DNA of 64,000 nucleotides from JAKQIM01 sp029557965. GTDB taxonomy: Bacteria; Chloroflexota; Anaerolineae; Anaerolineales; UBA4823. Below the pieces are notes generated by a model, which was not told where the DNA came from, made no database searches, and was given only the letters and a program-made list of their open reading frames with translations. The position numbers were made by a program, and so were the translations under genes. This document shows positions 23,776 through 32,659 of this stretch, piece by piece (the stretch's first letter is position 1; every line of letters begins with the position of its first letter). The stretch lies in NCBI GenBank assembly GCA_035341015.1, contig DAOQUL010000003.1, positions 78,507 to 142,506 of the forward strand, given 5' to 3'.

Positions 23776-25083
23776 TTATTTGCAGGGGCCAGAGGCCTTG
23801 CAAGCAGCTACGAGAGCGGTCTGGAAGGTGCCGGCATCGGGAGATGCCAGGAACAGGCCGAGTGCGGTGTCGATCTCAGATTTCCAAGAGTCGTTGGCGA
23901 CCACGCCGTGAGCCAAGCTGCCGACGACGGTGTTGGTGGCCCAGTCATCCATTGCAGACTGCAGGTAGGTGCCGTAGAGGCTGCGGTCACCATCGCTGCG
24001 GGCAGGAATGGAACCCTTGACGGGGTTGAAGGCATCTTGACCTTCTTTGGAGCCGCAGACGATCAGCCAGTTGACGGCGGCATCGCGGTGCGGTGCGTTG
24101 ACAGGCAGGACAAAGCTGTCGGACAGGAATTGGAAGTTGCCATTGGTGCCGGGGACAGGCGCCCAACCGTAATCGGTCTGGGGAACCTTGCCCAGTTCGC
24201 GGAAGTAGCCTTCAGCCCAGTCGCCCATCACATTGAAGGCGGCCTGGCCGTTGACGACCAACTGAGCGGCATCTTGCCAACTAAGCGATGCGGCATCGGT
24301 ATTGGTGTAGCTAAGGACCTTGGCAAAGTTCTCGAGGGCGGTCTTGACCTCGGCGCTGTTCCAGTCGGTGGTGCCATCCCAGAGGCCGTTGTACTTCTCG
24401 GCGCCCAGGCTGCCCAACAAGATGGTTTCCATCAGGTGCATGGCGGTCCACTGCTCGCCCATGGCCAGGGGGGTGATGCCGGCGGCTTTGAGGGTGTCCA
24501 TGGCGGTGATCCACTCATCGAGGGTGGTGGGAACGGCGATGTTGTTGGCAGAGAGGATAGCCGGGTTGTACCACATGACGTTGGCGCGGTGAATGTTGAC
24601 TGGCACCGAGTAGATGTTGCCATTCTGCGAGATGAGTGGGATGAGGGTCTGGGGCATAACTTCTAGCCAGCCTTCTTGCTCGTACAGCCAGTTAAGAGCC
24701 TCGAGTTGGCCGGCAGCCACGTAGGTGCCGATCAATTCCTGGCCGGCATGGCCTTGCCAGCTATCGGGTGCGTCACCAGCCTGCAGGCGGGTGGCCAGCA
24801 CAGCGCGGGCATTGGTGCCAGCGCCGCCAGCGACGGCCGCGTTCACGAACTCAATATTCGGATAGCGGGCATTGAAGATCGCGATCATGGCCTCCAGGCC
24901 AGCAGCTTCACCGCCGCCAGTCCACCAGGAGAAGACTTCTACTTGGTCTGCAGCGGCAACCGGTGCATCGGTGGCGGCAGGGGCCTGCGTGGCAACGGGG
25001 GTGGGGGTGGTGCAGCCACTGAGAACAAACGATAGGATGACCAAGACGGTCACCAGGGTCCAGCTAATGCTTTTCTTCGACAT
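23776..25083 (-). CDS. Extracellular sugar-binding lipoprotein of ABC importer
   Basis: The 435-residue protein is a family 1 solute-binding protein. A signal peptide (about 1-23) ends in a lipobox LSGC with lipidated Cys24, then a low-complexity TPTPVATQAPAATDAP spacer. The mature part has VEVFSWWTGGGEAAGLEAMIAIFNARYP, typical of sugar-binding proteins. It captures substrate outside the membrane for the two permeases downstream. The start at 25083 (MSKKSIS) gives a proper signal peptide and has an AAGGAGA site. An in-frame ATG at 25164 also has a strong GGAGG and would add 27 non-signal residues, so a second start is possible. Confidence 0.92.
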   Translation of the reverse strand: MSKKSISWTLVTVLVILSFVLSGCTTPTPVATQAPAATDAPVAAADQVEVFSWWTGGGEAAGLEAMIAIFNARYPNIEFVNAAVAGGAGTNARAVLATRLQAGDAPDSWQGHAGQELIGTYVAAGQLEALNWLYEQEGWLEVMPQTLIPLISQNGNIYSVPVNIHRANVMWYNPAILSANNIAVPTTLDEWITAMDTLKAAGITPLAMGEQWTAMHLMETILLGSLGAEKYNGLWDGTTDWNSAEVKTALENFAKVLSYTNTDAASLSWQDAAQLVVNGQAAFNVMGDWAEGYFRELGKVPQTDYGWAPVPGTNGNFQFLSDSFVLPVNAPHRDAAVNWLIVCGSKEGQDAFNPVKGSIPARSDGDRSLYGTYLQSAMDDWATNTVVGSLAHGVVANDSWKSEIDTALGLFLASPDAGTFQTALVAACKASGPCK

Positions 25084-25213
25084 TTCTCTTTCTCCTTGGA
25101 ATTTGTTGAACGGGTTTGTTTTGATACTGGATCGCTGTGGGACGAATGGTATATGATAGGCCATGCACCTCCTACACAAATCGAACCCGGATCGTAAGTA
25201 TCGGTTAAAATAT

Positions 25214-25241
25214 ATTATAGTGATATCTTAGTTAAGTACAA
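25214..25241 (-). promoter_or_regulatory. Promoter of the sugar ABC operon
   Basis: On the minus strand TTGTAC (complement of 25236-25241) and TATAAT (complement of 25214-25219) are 16 bp apart. The leader before the binding-protein start is about 125 nt. The AT-rich stretch may hold a regulator site, but I see no clear operator. Confidence 0.62.
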
Positions 25242-25276
25242 GCGGTTAGCGGACTGGCGGCGGACATTTGACGGAC

Positions 25277-26482
25277 ATGGATCGATTTGACTTCGAAGAA
25301 CAGATAAGAGAATTACTGGGGCATTTGTATGACCACGCTGCCCTTGAGACACATGCCCTCACTGGGGTGCTGAAAGTTCCTTCTGGTCACCCCGGCAGCC
25401 GGGGAGAATATGTGCGCCAGGCGGTGCTCGAGGCGATTGAGAGGTTGAAACCGGTTGGTCGAGAGCCTTCACAGGGCGCACCGGAATGGCGCCCCTATTT
25501 GATCTTATACAAGCGCTATGTGGATGGGCTCAGCCCGCAAGAATTATCCGAATACCTTTCTTTGGGGGACCGGCAACTGCGGCGCGATCACAGCCGGGCC
25601 GTGCAGGCATTGGCGGGCTTACTTTGGGATGCATGGCAGGTCCAGGAAAATGCCGGTGAGCCTCAAAAGGCAGGACCAAAGGGTGCCCAAACTTTTGAGA
25701 TCCACCCGGAGCGATTGGATCTTAAAAGCCTGGTGCAGGGGGTGGTGTCTACCATGGAAAGACGGGCTGTGCAAGAAGGGATTGATCTGCGCCTGTTCAT
25801 CTCTGAAAATATGGATGCGGTCATGGCAGATCGGATCGTGCTGCGCCAGATCATGATCAGCTTGCTGAGTTATGCTTTCCGTTTGCAGAGCAACGGCAAG
25901 GTGGGGATGGATGTGCTGGACATGGGCGAGCAAGTGGAAATCCACCTGCGGGCGGCACTGGAAGACGGCTGGTCGGATCACGTTGATGAAGAGCAAGATG
26001 CCCTGTTAAAGTCGGCGCGATATTGGAGCGAACAGCAGTCTGCGGGCTTGGAAGTGTTCTTCCCGCGGCGCACACAGGCGGGCGAGGCCAGGCTGGTGCT
26101 GGCTTTGCCCAGGGGCTTGCGGCCGGTTATCCTGGTGGTGGATGACCAGGCGCCCACTTTGCGCATGTACCAACGCTACTTAAGCCGCTATGCATTTGAT
26201 GTAGTGGGTGTATCTGATCCTACCCAGGTGCTGGCACTGGCGCGCAAGCTTCGTCCGCAGCTCATTACGTTGGATGTGATGATGCCGCACGTAGATGGTT
26301 GGGAGCTGTTACAGGCTTTGCAAGCAGATGGCTTTACCAGCCAGATCCCCGTGGTGGTATGTTCTGCCTGGGAAGAGCCAGAGTTGGCGAGATCGTTAGG
26401 GGCGGCTTACTTTTTGAAGAAGCCGATCACCCAGCGGGACCTGTTGGCGGTTCTGGAACAGTTGGATCTTCTGCCTTCGTGA
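25277..26482 (+). CDS. Response regulator with sigma-r4-like HTH, ATPase-like and REC domains
   Basis: The protein is about 401 residues. Residues about 75-125 look like a sigma-70 region 4 or HTH helix pair (YLILYKRYVDGLSPQELSEYLSLGDRQLRRDHSRAVQAL). The middle (about 150-280) resembles a histidine-kinase ATPase fold with eroded motifs and no phospho-accepting histidine domain. The C-terminal 120 residues are a complete receiver: VILVVDDQAPT, phospho-acceptor Asp in LITLDVMMPHVDGWELL, and FLKKPIT. A TTG at 25268 or the ATG at 25277 could start it; neither has a clear Shine-Dalgarno. Its 3' end overlaps the convergent hybrid kinase gene by 56 bp, suggesting a signalling pair. Confidence 0.82.
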   Translation: MDRFDFEEQIRELLGHLYDHAALETHALTGVLKVPSGHPGSRGEYVRQAVLEAIERLKPVGREPSQGAPEWRPYLILYKRYVDGLSPQELSEYLSLGDRQLRRDHSRAVQALAGLLWDAWQVQENAGEPQKAGPKGAQTFEIHPERLDLKSLVQGVVSTMERRAVQEGIDLRLFISENMDAVMADRIVLRQIMISLLSYAFRLQSNGKVGMDVLDMGEQVEIHLRAALEDGWSDHVDEEQDALLKSARYWSEQQSAGLEVFFPRRTQAGEARLVLALPRGLRPVILVVDDQAPTLRMYQRYLSRYAFDVVGVSDPTQVLALARKLRPQLITLDVMMPHVDGWELLQALQADGFTSQIPVVVCSAWEEPELARSLGAAYFLKKPITQRDLLAVLEQLDLLPS

Positions 26483-28673
26483 AGCCGGGTTCAATGTTGG
26501 CTAACAGGGTGCGCAGGGTGGTAGACAGTTCTTGGGGCGACAGCGACCGCTTCATGGCGAGGTTCAATACAGTTCGCCCGCCCGCGAAAAACATGCGGGG
26601 AAGATCGGTGGCGGAAATGATGACGACCGGAATTGTAGCCAGGCTGGGGATACGTTGTAGGGCGGCCAGGATGCGCCAGCCGTTCATGTCGGGCAGGTCG
26701 ATATCCAGCAGAATGACATCAACGGATTTTTCGTGCAGCAGGCGCAGGGCTTCTTCACCACTGCTGGCGCTGTAGATTTGTTCAATGGGGGTTGCGGTTT
26801 CTTGGCTGGCACGCAGAGCCTGGGTGACAAAGCGCTGCATGGCCGGATCGTCATCTACAACCAACATGGATTGGATCTCGACATCTAACTGGCGCACGGA
26901 TTCGACCAGGGTTTGGCGGGCAATGGGCTTGACCAGGTAATCGGCAACGCCGCTGGGCAGGGTTTCAAAGTGCTCCCAAATATCGGGAATATAAAAGGCC
27001 AGGACGGGCACGTCGTAAGGCAGATCTTTGAGTGGTAAGCGCTGCTCATCGAGAGAGGATTTGTCCACCAGGATGGCGCGCGGCTGTAGTTGATTGACAC
27101 GCTCGGGAAGCAAGTCGGCCTGATCCAGGCTGAAAACCTGGTAATCATCCAGGTATTGTTGGACAGCCTGCTCGGCCTTGGGGTTGGTGCTGAGCAAGAG
27201 ACAGGTGGGGCGAGATTCTTCGGCGGGATAGTAGATTGCGGCAGTGGATTGAGCCTGTTGGGGTGGATCGGCTTCGGGGAGGGCGGTTTGCAAGATTGGG
27301 ATGGTGAAGTAGAAGCGGCTGCCCACGCCGGGGGTGCTTTCTAGCCACATCTTGCCGCCGTGCAGTTGGATGAAGCGACGGCTGATTGCCAGGCCCAGGC
27401 CGCTGCCTTCGCGCCGGCGCCAGCTTTCTTGTCCGACCTGGCGAAATTCATCAAATACCTTGGCGGCATCTTCGGGGGCAATGCCTGGTCCGCTGTCTTC
27501 CACGCAAATTTGGAGCATATCTTGTGCCCGGATGAGATGAACGGTAACGCTGCCCTGCGTGGTGAAGCGCAGGCCGTTGTTGAGCAGGTTCAGCATCACC
27601 TGGCGAATGCGGGTGCTGTCGGCGAAGACCTCTGGCAGGCCTGGTTCGGCGAGGACTTTGAGTTGAAGGCCTTTTTGCGTAAAGGAAGGCTCAACCATCT
27701 GGCGAACTTCTTCGGTCAGGGCCTGCAGGCTGATCCATTCACGAAAGATGGTCATCTGTTGGGCGTTGATCTGCCCCAAATCGAGGATGTCGTTGATCAG
27801 GCGCAGCAAGTGGTTGCTGCTGCGGTAGACTTCTTGGATATCTTCGTAGAGGCCGGAGGGCCAGGTTGATTTTTCGGCGTACATCTCGGGCGTATTGACC
27901 ATCAGGTCGCTGAAGCCGATAATGAAGTTCAGGGGGCTGCGCAGCTCGTGGCTGACCGCCAGGATGAAGCGGTCGCGGTCGGCGCGGGCTTCTTCGGCAT
28001 GGCGGCGAGACCATTGGAGCATCTGGTTAAGCCGCTCGAGCTGGTAGTTGGCCTGGTTTTGTTCTTTGAGCATGCGGCTGATTTCGGCGCGGTGGATGCG
28101 GGTTTCTTCTAGCAGACGGCGCGCTTCTCGATAGTGATAGGATGAGGATGAAATGGCTGAGAGCAAGTTGCTGGAAATGGACCAGCCTAAAAAGGCCGTG
28201 AAAGCGCTGCATAATACAATGGCAACAGCGTAACCAGGCGGCAGGGGGGGCAAGAATGCCATGTATGGCATGGCGATAACCAGGCCAATGATGAGCAGCT
28301 CGACCACGAAGGTCCACGGCAAGCCAATGGTAACAACAGCCATCAGGGGAAGGAAGGCCAGAAAGAGGGTGATGGCAGGCTGGTGAAATTGCCCGTAGGC
28401 GTGGAGGATGATGGCGGTGATACCGATTATCCACACCGCCTGGGCAAGCGGATAATAGCGCTTTAGCAGCCTGGCAGATAATGCCCACACGATGGCGACG
28501 AACAGTGTGGTGACCCACAAATGTGGGGTGTAGGTCTGCGGCCAAACCAGGGTGGCAATAAAGTGCCACAGCAGGTACAGGCCGCCCACGGTGAAGATGA
28601 TGTGCCGTGAGGTGGACTGCAAAAGCTCGAGCGAGTCGGTGTCGATCTTACGCAAGGTGTTGATCCAAGACAT
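26427..28673 (-). CDS. Membrane hybrid sensor histidine kinase with two receiver domains
   Basis: The 748-residue protein begins with about six transmembrane helices (about 20-180), then a coiled coil. A HisKA domain follows with phospho-accepting histidine near residue 242 (FILAVSHELRSPLNFIIGF), then a HATPase domain (QVMLNLLNNGLRFT, VEDSGPGIAPEDAAK, GSGLGLAIS). Next is a degenerate receiver (AILVDKSSLDEQ, YLVKPIA) and a canonical receiver with VVDDDPAMQ and ILLDIDLPDMNGW. The start at 28673 (MSWINT) was chosen because the 21 residues upstream read through the hairpin at 28705-28753. It is the last gene of a long minus-strand run and converges on the response regulator. Confidence 0.9.
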   Translation of the reverse strand: MSWINTLRKIDTDSLELLQSTSRHIIFTVGGLYLLWHFIATLVWPQTYTPHLWVTTLFVAIVWALSARLLKRYYPLAQAVWIIGITAIILHAYGQFHQPAITLFLAFLPLMAVVTIGLPWTFVVELLIIGLVIAMPYMAFLPPLPPGYAVAIVLCSAFTAFLGWSISSNLLSAISSSSYHYREARRLLEETRIHRAEISRMLKEQNQANYQLERLNQMLQWSRRHAEEARADRDRFILAVSHELRSPLNFIIGFSDLMVNTPEMYAEKSTWPSGLYEDIQEVYRSSNHLLRLINDILDLGQINAQQMTIFREWISLQALTEEVRQMVEPSFTQKGLQLKVLAEPGLPEVFADSTRIRQVMLNLLNNGLRFTTQGSVTVHLIRAQDMLQICVEDSGPGIAPEDAAKVFDEFRQVGQESWRRREGSGLGLAISRRFIQLHGGKMWLESTPGVGSRFYFTIPILQTALPEADPPQQAQSTAAIYYPAEESRPTCLLLSTNPKAEQAVQQYLDDYQVFSLDQADLLPERVNQLQPRAILVDKSSLDEQRLPLKDLPYDVPVLAFYIPDIWEHFETLPSGVADYLVKPIARQTLVESVRQLDVEIQSMLVVDDDPAMQRFVTQALRASQETATPIEQIYSASSGEEALRLLHEKSVDVILLDIDLPDMNGWRILAALQRIPSLATIPVVIISATDLPRMFFAGGRTVLNLAMKRSLSPQELSTTLRTLLANIEPGFTKAEDPTVPEPPTGPAG

Positions 28674-28704
28674 GGCCTTATCCTTAAGCCAAATGTGCTG
28701 AGGT

Positions 28705-28753
28705 AATAACCGAATGCGGATGGGCGCCGGGCACACATCCGCATTCGGTTATT
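28705..28753. terminator. Perfect 18-bp inverted repeat upstream of the kinase gene
   Basis: Positions 28705-28722 are the exact reverse complement of 28736-28753, with a 13-nt loop. It lies between the winged-helix-like gene and the hybrid kinase gene. No good U-tract follows on the minus strand, so it may attenuate rather than fully terminate. Confidence 0.55.
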
Positions 28754-28780
28754 GAAGTGAAGTCTTCTGCCGGCCCGACC

Positions 28781-29182
28781 CTATTCTGTGGATGGCGGCT
28801 TTGAAAGGGCGGGCGTGTCTTTTGAGGTTGTGATACGCGAATCAAGCGCAGACCAAATGTCTTTATCGAGCGAACTGCCAGATTTGCGGCGCAGGTTGAC
28901 GCGGTAAGTTGTCATATCGCCATCGCCGGTCCGAGCCAACCAATTCTGCTCAACCAGCATATCTAGGGCCTGGTCTAAGTCTGGCCTGGAGATGCGCTGC
29001 GCTTCGGGCAAGGCATCAACCGCTTTGACGATATCTGGATATTTCATTGCCAGTTCACGCAGCATCATGCGCATGATCCTGCGCAGGTTAGGAGGCAGGT
29101 CAGCCAACTCAATGGCGCTGATGCCTTGCTCGCGTTTTTGAACTTCAAGCCTGTTTTGCAGCCGGTCAAAAATACCGCTCAT
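28781..29182 (-). CDS. Small protein with predicted winged-helix-like fold
   Basis: I do not recognise this 133-residue protein. It is helical, with LADLPPNLRRIMRMMLRELAMKYPDIVKAVD, followed by RISRPDLDQALDMLVEQNWLARTGDGDMTTYRVNLRRK. The latter looks like a winged helix ending in a beta hairpin, as in small DNA-binding or protein-interaction modules. The start at 29182 (MSGIFDRL) follows the end of the zinc-binding gene by 13 nt; upstream residues would overlap that gene. It may be a regulator in the cAMP/MinD cluster. Confidence 0.7.
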   Translation of the reverse strand: MSGIFDRLQNRLEVQKREQGISAIELADLPPNLRRIMRMMLRELAMKYPDIVKAVDALPEAQRISRPDLDQALDMLVEQNWLARTGDGDMTTYRVNLRRKSGSSLDKDIWSALDSRITTSKDTPALSKPPSTE

Positions 29183-29195
29183 AGGGCGCCTCGCA

Positions 29196-29408
29196 TCACC
29201 ACAACTCAGGCATGCCAATGGGCTCTGGCTGCGGCTCACAGATGCCACACCAGATCACGTTGGCTGCCGCCAGGCCTTTGGGCGTGTTATTGGACCCAAG
29301 GAACATGCATAAGAAGGTGGGCATGGTTTTGGCATGTTCTTTACAGACGAATCTACCGCAAAATGCACAAGCTGCCCGCGCCGGTTGTTCACATTCCCAG
29401 CATTGCAT
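29196..29408 (-). CDS. Small cysteine-rich (zinc-binding, B-box-like) protein
   Basis: The 70-residue protein has a zinc-ligand pattern, CWECEQPARAACAFCGRFVCKEH, with four regular Cys pairs and a His, resembling a B-box or AN1-like finger. A CGIC pair near the C-terminus may complete a second site. It starts 21 nt after the MinD-like gene with an AGGAGG site and ends 13 nt before the winged-helix-like gene. It probably mediates protein interactions. No specific function can be named. Confidence 0.72.
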   Translation of the reverse strand: MQCWECEQPARAACAFCGRFVCKEHAKTMPTFLCMFLGSNNTPKGLAAANVIWCGICEPQPEPIGMPELW

Positions 29409-29429
29409 AAAGACCTCCTCGCTTATCGA

Positions 29430-30209
29430 TTAACCAACTTCCATGATTTTTTGGGCTACTTCACGCAATGCCTTGGACCAAATATGGTCGGGGTAGCGCA
29501 GCGAAAAGATGTCAGCGCTGCCCATATCGACCATATCTTCACTCAATGGGAAGACTGCTGCTACCGGTGCGTCATAGAAAGAGGTAACTTGTTCAGAAAC
29601 TTGTTTGAAGTCATACTTCGAGAGCGCCTTGTTCACGATCAAGAATAAGTTGGGCACATCCAGGCTGCGTGCAATATCGACGGTAACCGCGGTGCCCTGG
29701 AAATCTTGTTGGTCAGGACGCAGGACGATCAGTAAGATGTCAGAGATAGCGATGGACAGCAGGGTTTCTTCCTGCAGGCCGGGGTGGGTGTCGATGAAAA
29801 GGTAGTCCAGCTTTAACTCTTTGATCATCTTCTGCATACCCTCGTTCAAGCGGTTGACATCGTAGCCATCGCGGAGCACCCGGCTGATCTCGCCGCTGTT
29901 GATGCTGGAGGGAACGAGCCAAAGCAGTTTGCCTTGCAGTTTTTTGCGCCCTTCTGCGTCACCGGTATTTTCGCCGACCGAGAAAGCCACCTCGGTGATG
30001 GTGCACTCGCCGCGCAGAAATTCATTCAGGGTGTGGCCCATCTTGGCCTCGTTCAGGCCAAAGAGCACATGGATACCAGGGGACTGGATGTCTGTATCGA
30101 TGACGCCGACCCGTTTGCCTGAAGCGGCCAGTTGAGAAGCCAGGTTGGCTGTGAAGTTGGATTTACCTGTGCCGCCTCGAAACGAGTGGATGGAGACAAT
30201 GTATGCCAT
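29430..30209 (-). CDS. MinD/ParA-family ATPase with Arg in the signature position (copy 1)
   Basis: The 259-residue protein has a deviant Walker A, SFRGGTGKSN (residues 9-18). Arg11 replaces the signature lysine that in MinD/ParA dimers reaches across to the partner's ATP. Other motifs are GVIDTDIQSPGIHVLFGL (switch I), FIDTHPGLQEETLLS (Walker B/switch II) and VLRPDQQDFQGTAVTV. Such proteins use ATP-dependent dimerisation to position partners on membranes or DNA. It has a GGAGG site and lies 87 nt after the PrsW gene. Two paralogues lie upstream in the same cluster. Confidence 0.88.
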   Translation of the reverse strand: MAYIVSIHSFRGGTGKSNFTANLASQLAASGKRVGVIDTDIQSPGIHVLFGLNEAKMGHTLNEFLRGECTITEVAFSVGENTGDAEGRKKLQGKLLWLVPSSINSGEISRVLRDGYDVNRLNEGMQKMIKELKLDYLFIDTHPGLQEETLLSIAISDILLIVLRPDQQDFQGTAVTVDIARSLDVPNLFLIVNKALSKYDFKQVSEQVTSFYDAPVAAVFPLSEDMVDMGSADIFSLRYPDHIWSKALREVAQKIMEVG

Positions 30210-30296
30210 ACGACCTACCTCCGAAACGCAATGTGTGATTGTTCAGCCGAGAAGCAGTGCATACTTAATTATACAGCCATTTTTTCGGAATCCCCG

Positions 30297-31433
30297 TCAC
30301 GTTTGGCCGGCTGGGGGATCCTGGTTTGGGGTTGGCTCGGCGGGTTTGGCAACGCGCTCACCCAGCTTGGCGAACAGGTTCGCGCCACCTGTGGTGGGGC
30401 GGGCGGCGATCTTCTCTTGGATGCGCTGTTCCAAAATTCCCCACAGGGGGCTGGCATCTTCTGGAAAGATGTTGCGCAAATACAGCATGCAGTAACTGCC
30501 CACGGCGCGGCGGGCATCATCCATTTGTGTGCGTAGATCGGCCATTTGCTTTTCGACGGCTGTACGCATTTTCTCATCATTAAGCTTGTCGAGGGTTTTG
30601 CGCAAAATGCCCAGGCGAGCCTGGATGACCAGGAATTTTTCGATTTGTTCGGCCTTCTGGGCGCCAAACCGCTCAGCCAGAGGTGCCAGGATCTCTTGCA
30701 GGTTGGACAATTTTTGTACCATGGCGGCTTCTTTTTGGGTGACCCGGTCGGCGTCGCCGAGTTTTTCCTCGATCCAGGATTTCTCTTCTGCAAGCCCGCG
30801 CGAGATGACAAAGGCGATCAGGCCGGCCGCACCCAGGCCCAGCACAGCCGCATACACCAATAACATGCCGCCTGAAACGGCCAGGGTAATATGATTGAAG
30901 ATGCTGTGCAGGAGAATGGCCATGAGCCAGCCTGCTACCATCACCAACACGCGGCGCAGGGGACGCTCAAAGCGCCCCAAGCCAAAGGCGATGCCAATGG
31001 TGGCGCTGGCTGATGCGTGGATGAGGTTGCTGGAGAGGACGCGGCTGATGGCCAGGCCCAGGCCGGCGCCTTGTAATCCGGCAAGATATTCGTAATTTTC
31101 GACCACTGCAAAACCAATGCCGGCAGCAAAGCCATAAATAGCACCATCCACAAAGTAGGTGAAATTGGGCCGGCGCACCAGGTAGATCAAGACGAGGGCT
31201 TTGAGAGTCTCTTCGATCACGGGTGCAGCATAACGAATGATCTCTTTGCGTTTGAGGATACTGTGCATGTACAACTCGTAATTGATCTGCCTGGCTACCA
31301 GGTAGGCGGCAATGCCGCAGACCACGCACAGTAAGACGTATTTAAACGTGCCTGTTTTATAGAGATCGAGGGTATAAATGATGTAGAGAATTACAAGGGG
31401 AACCAGGGTGGCAACGAACAGGGCAAGGATCAT
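30297..31433 (-). CDS. PrsW-family intramembrane metalloprotease
   Basis: The 378-residue protein has a multi-pass N-terminal domain with the PrsW/CAAX-like motifs. These are EETLK (Glu74, Glu75, Lys78), FAVVENYEY (Glu112), His139 in NLIHASAS, and HSIFNH (His176, His181). A cytoplasmic C-terminal extension of about 165 residues (from about 212) is helical and probably coiled coil. In Bacillus, PrsW makes the first cut in the anti-sigma factor RsiW. Here the gene sits 40 nt downstream of a sigma/anti-sigma pair, which suggests it cleaves that anti-sigma. Confidence 0.88.
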   Translation of the reverse strand: MILALFVATLVPLVILYIIYTLDLYKTGTFKYVLLCVVCGIAAYLVARQINYELYMHSILKRKEIIRYAAPVIEETLKALVLIYLVRRPNFTYFVDGAIYGFAAGIGFAVVENYEYLAGLQGAGLGLAISRVLSSNLIHASASATIGIAFGLGRFERPLRRVLVMVAGWLMAILLHSIFNHITLAVSGGMLLVYAAVLGLGAAGLIAFVISRGLAEEKSWIEEKLGDADRVTQKEAAMVQKLSNLQEILAPLAERFGAQKAEQIEKFLVIQARLGILRKTLDKLNDEKMRTAVEKQMADLRTQMDDARRAVGSYCMLYLRNIFPEDASPLWGILEQRIQEKIAARPTTGGANLFAKLGERVAKPAEPTPNQDPPAGQT

Positions 31434-31473
31434 GGGTACATCCTATAAAGAAAAGGCAGAGCGATCAGCATTA

Positions 31474-32013
31474 TCAAGGCTTCTGCCGTCGTATCCACCA
31501 CACCGCGGCGATCAGAACCCCGGCAACCAGCAGGATGGCTAACAGCGGGGCAGTCCCACCCTCTAGCCCGGCGGTGCCAGAGAGGCCGCCGCCAAGGGTA
31601 GGGGAAAATATGAAGACTGCTGCCAGGATGAACACGACGGCTGCTGCTGCGGTGCGCAATATCCAGGTGCGCTGGCGGGCAGCAGAAGACTGCCAACCTG
31701 GCTTGGGCTGCAGCAGGTTGCGTAAGCGCTCTTTGAGCGAGATGGTTGTGGGGCGGGGGCCTTCTGCAGCCCAATGGGCGGCCAATTTGGCCTGCATCTT
31801 GCGATTTACCGCCGGGCTGATGGGTGTGGCGGGTAAATTGCGTTGGAGGCGCAATACCATATCTTCTAGCGCGCGCAGCTCTGGCAGGTCTGAGAGTGCC
31901 GCCCCTGGGTCTTTGCCGCTTGCTAACACCTGGTCGGTGAACGAGGCCAGCACATCGTCGAGAGGGTCTCGCGCGCGGTCGGACTGGGCTTCAGGTTGAT
32001 AGGTATCAGGCAT
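31474..32013 (-). CDS. Putative membrane anti-sigma factor
   Basis: The 179-residue protein has a cytoplasmic N-terminal part of about 115 residues with helical segments (LPELRALEDMVLRLQRNLPA). Two transmembrane segments follow at about 118-138 and 153-172, with a short glycine-rich outside loop between them and a basic tail. There is no HxxxCxxC zinc motif, so it is not a classical ZAS anti-sigma. The call rests on its 8-nt overlap with the upstream ECF sigma gene and on topology. It would hold the sigma factor at the membrane until cleaved, plausibly by PrsW downstream. Confidence 0.7.
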   Translation of the reverse strand: MPDTYQPEAQSDRARDPLDDVLASFTDQVLASGKDPGAALSDLPELRALEDMVLRLQRNLPATPISPAVNRKMQAKLAAHWAAEGPRPTTISLKERLRNLLQPKPGWQSSAARQRTWILRTAAAAVVFILAAVFIFSPTLGGGLSGTAGLEGGTAPLLAILLVAGVLIAAVWWIRRQKP

Positions 32014-32569
32014 TTTTGTTTTCCCACTGGCTCTGTAATGCGCTTATGGCGCGGCGAAAGGTGCTTTTGGTGGCCTCGAGAGACTGGTTTTGGAGTTGGG
32101 CAATCTCGTTAAACTGCAATCCTTCAACAAAACGCAGCAAGATGATCTCTTGGTAGTTGGCCGGCAATTTTAACAAGGCCTGGCGCAGCGCCACGCGCTC
32201 TTCAAGTGAGTTGTCCGAGTTTTCAGCCACTAAAGCCGTCACTTCCTCAAAATCTTCGTGCCTGGGATTTGTATCGGCAAACCCCAGGGATGGTTTTCGA
32301 CGCCGGTAGTAATCGGCTACCTGGCGGTTGGTCAACGTTCGGAGCCAGGTACTGAACAAAGACTCACCCCTAAAACTTCGCAGGGACCGGATTGCGGCGA
32401 CGAACACTTCTTGGGTAACATCTTCAGCATCCTGCTCTGGAACAACGTAACGGACGCGATTGTGTACCAGGGGCAGATAACGTTCGAAGAGAACGTTAAA
32501 GGCTTCTTGCCGGCCTTGCTGTGCGGCATGAACCAGGTCTTCGTCGCTCGGTTTTGTAGGGGTGGCCAT
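32006..32569 (-). CDS. ECF-type RNA polymerase sigma factor
   Basis: The 187-residue protein has region 2 (AFNVLFERYLPLVHNRVRYVV, DAEDVTQEVFVAAIRSLRSF, FSTWLRTLTNRQVADYYRRR) and region 4 (LPANYQEIILLRFVEGLQFNEIAQL, followed by a promoter-recognition helix and TKSTFRRAISALQ). It lacks region 3, as in extracytoplasmic-function sigma factors. Its stop overlaps the putative anti-sigma start by 8 nt. It would direct transcription of an envelope or signal response; target promoters cannot be deduced. Confidence 0.93.
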   Translation of the reverse strand: MATPTKPSDEDLVHAAQQGRQEAFNVLFERYLPLVHNRVRYVVPEQDAEDVTQEVFVAAIRSLRSFRGESLFSTWLRTLTNRQVADYYRRRKPSLGFADTNPRHEDFEEVTALVAENSDNSLEERVALRQALLKLPANYQEIILLRFVEGLQFNEIAQLQNQSLEATKSTFRRAISALQSQWENKNA

Positions 32570-32659
32570 ATTCAGGATGGCTCAATAACTTAGTCGCAGA
32601 GAGAAGCGAAAAAGGGTTGACGGTTGAAAATTGGCTGTGGTCGAGTCTTGAGCAAACGC

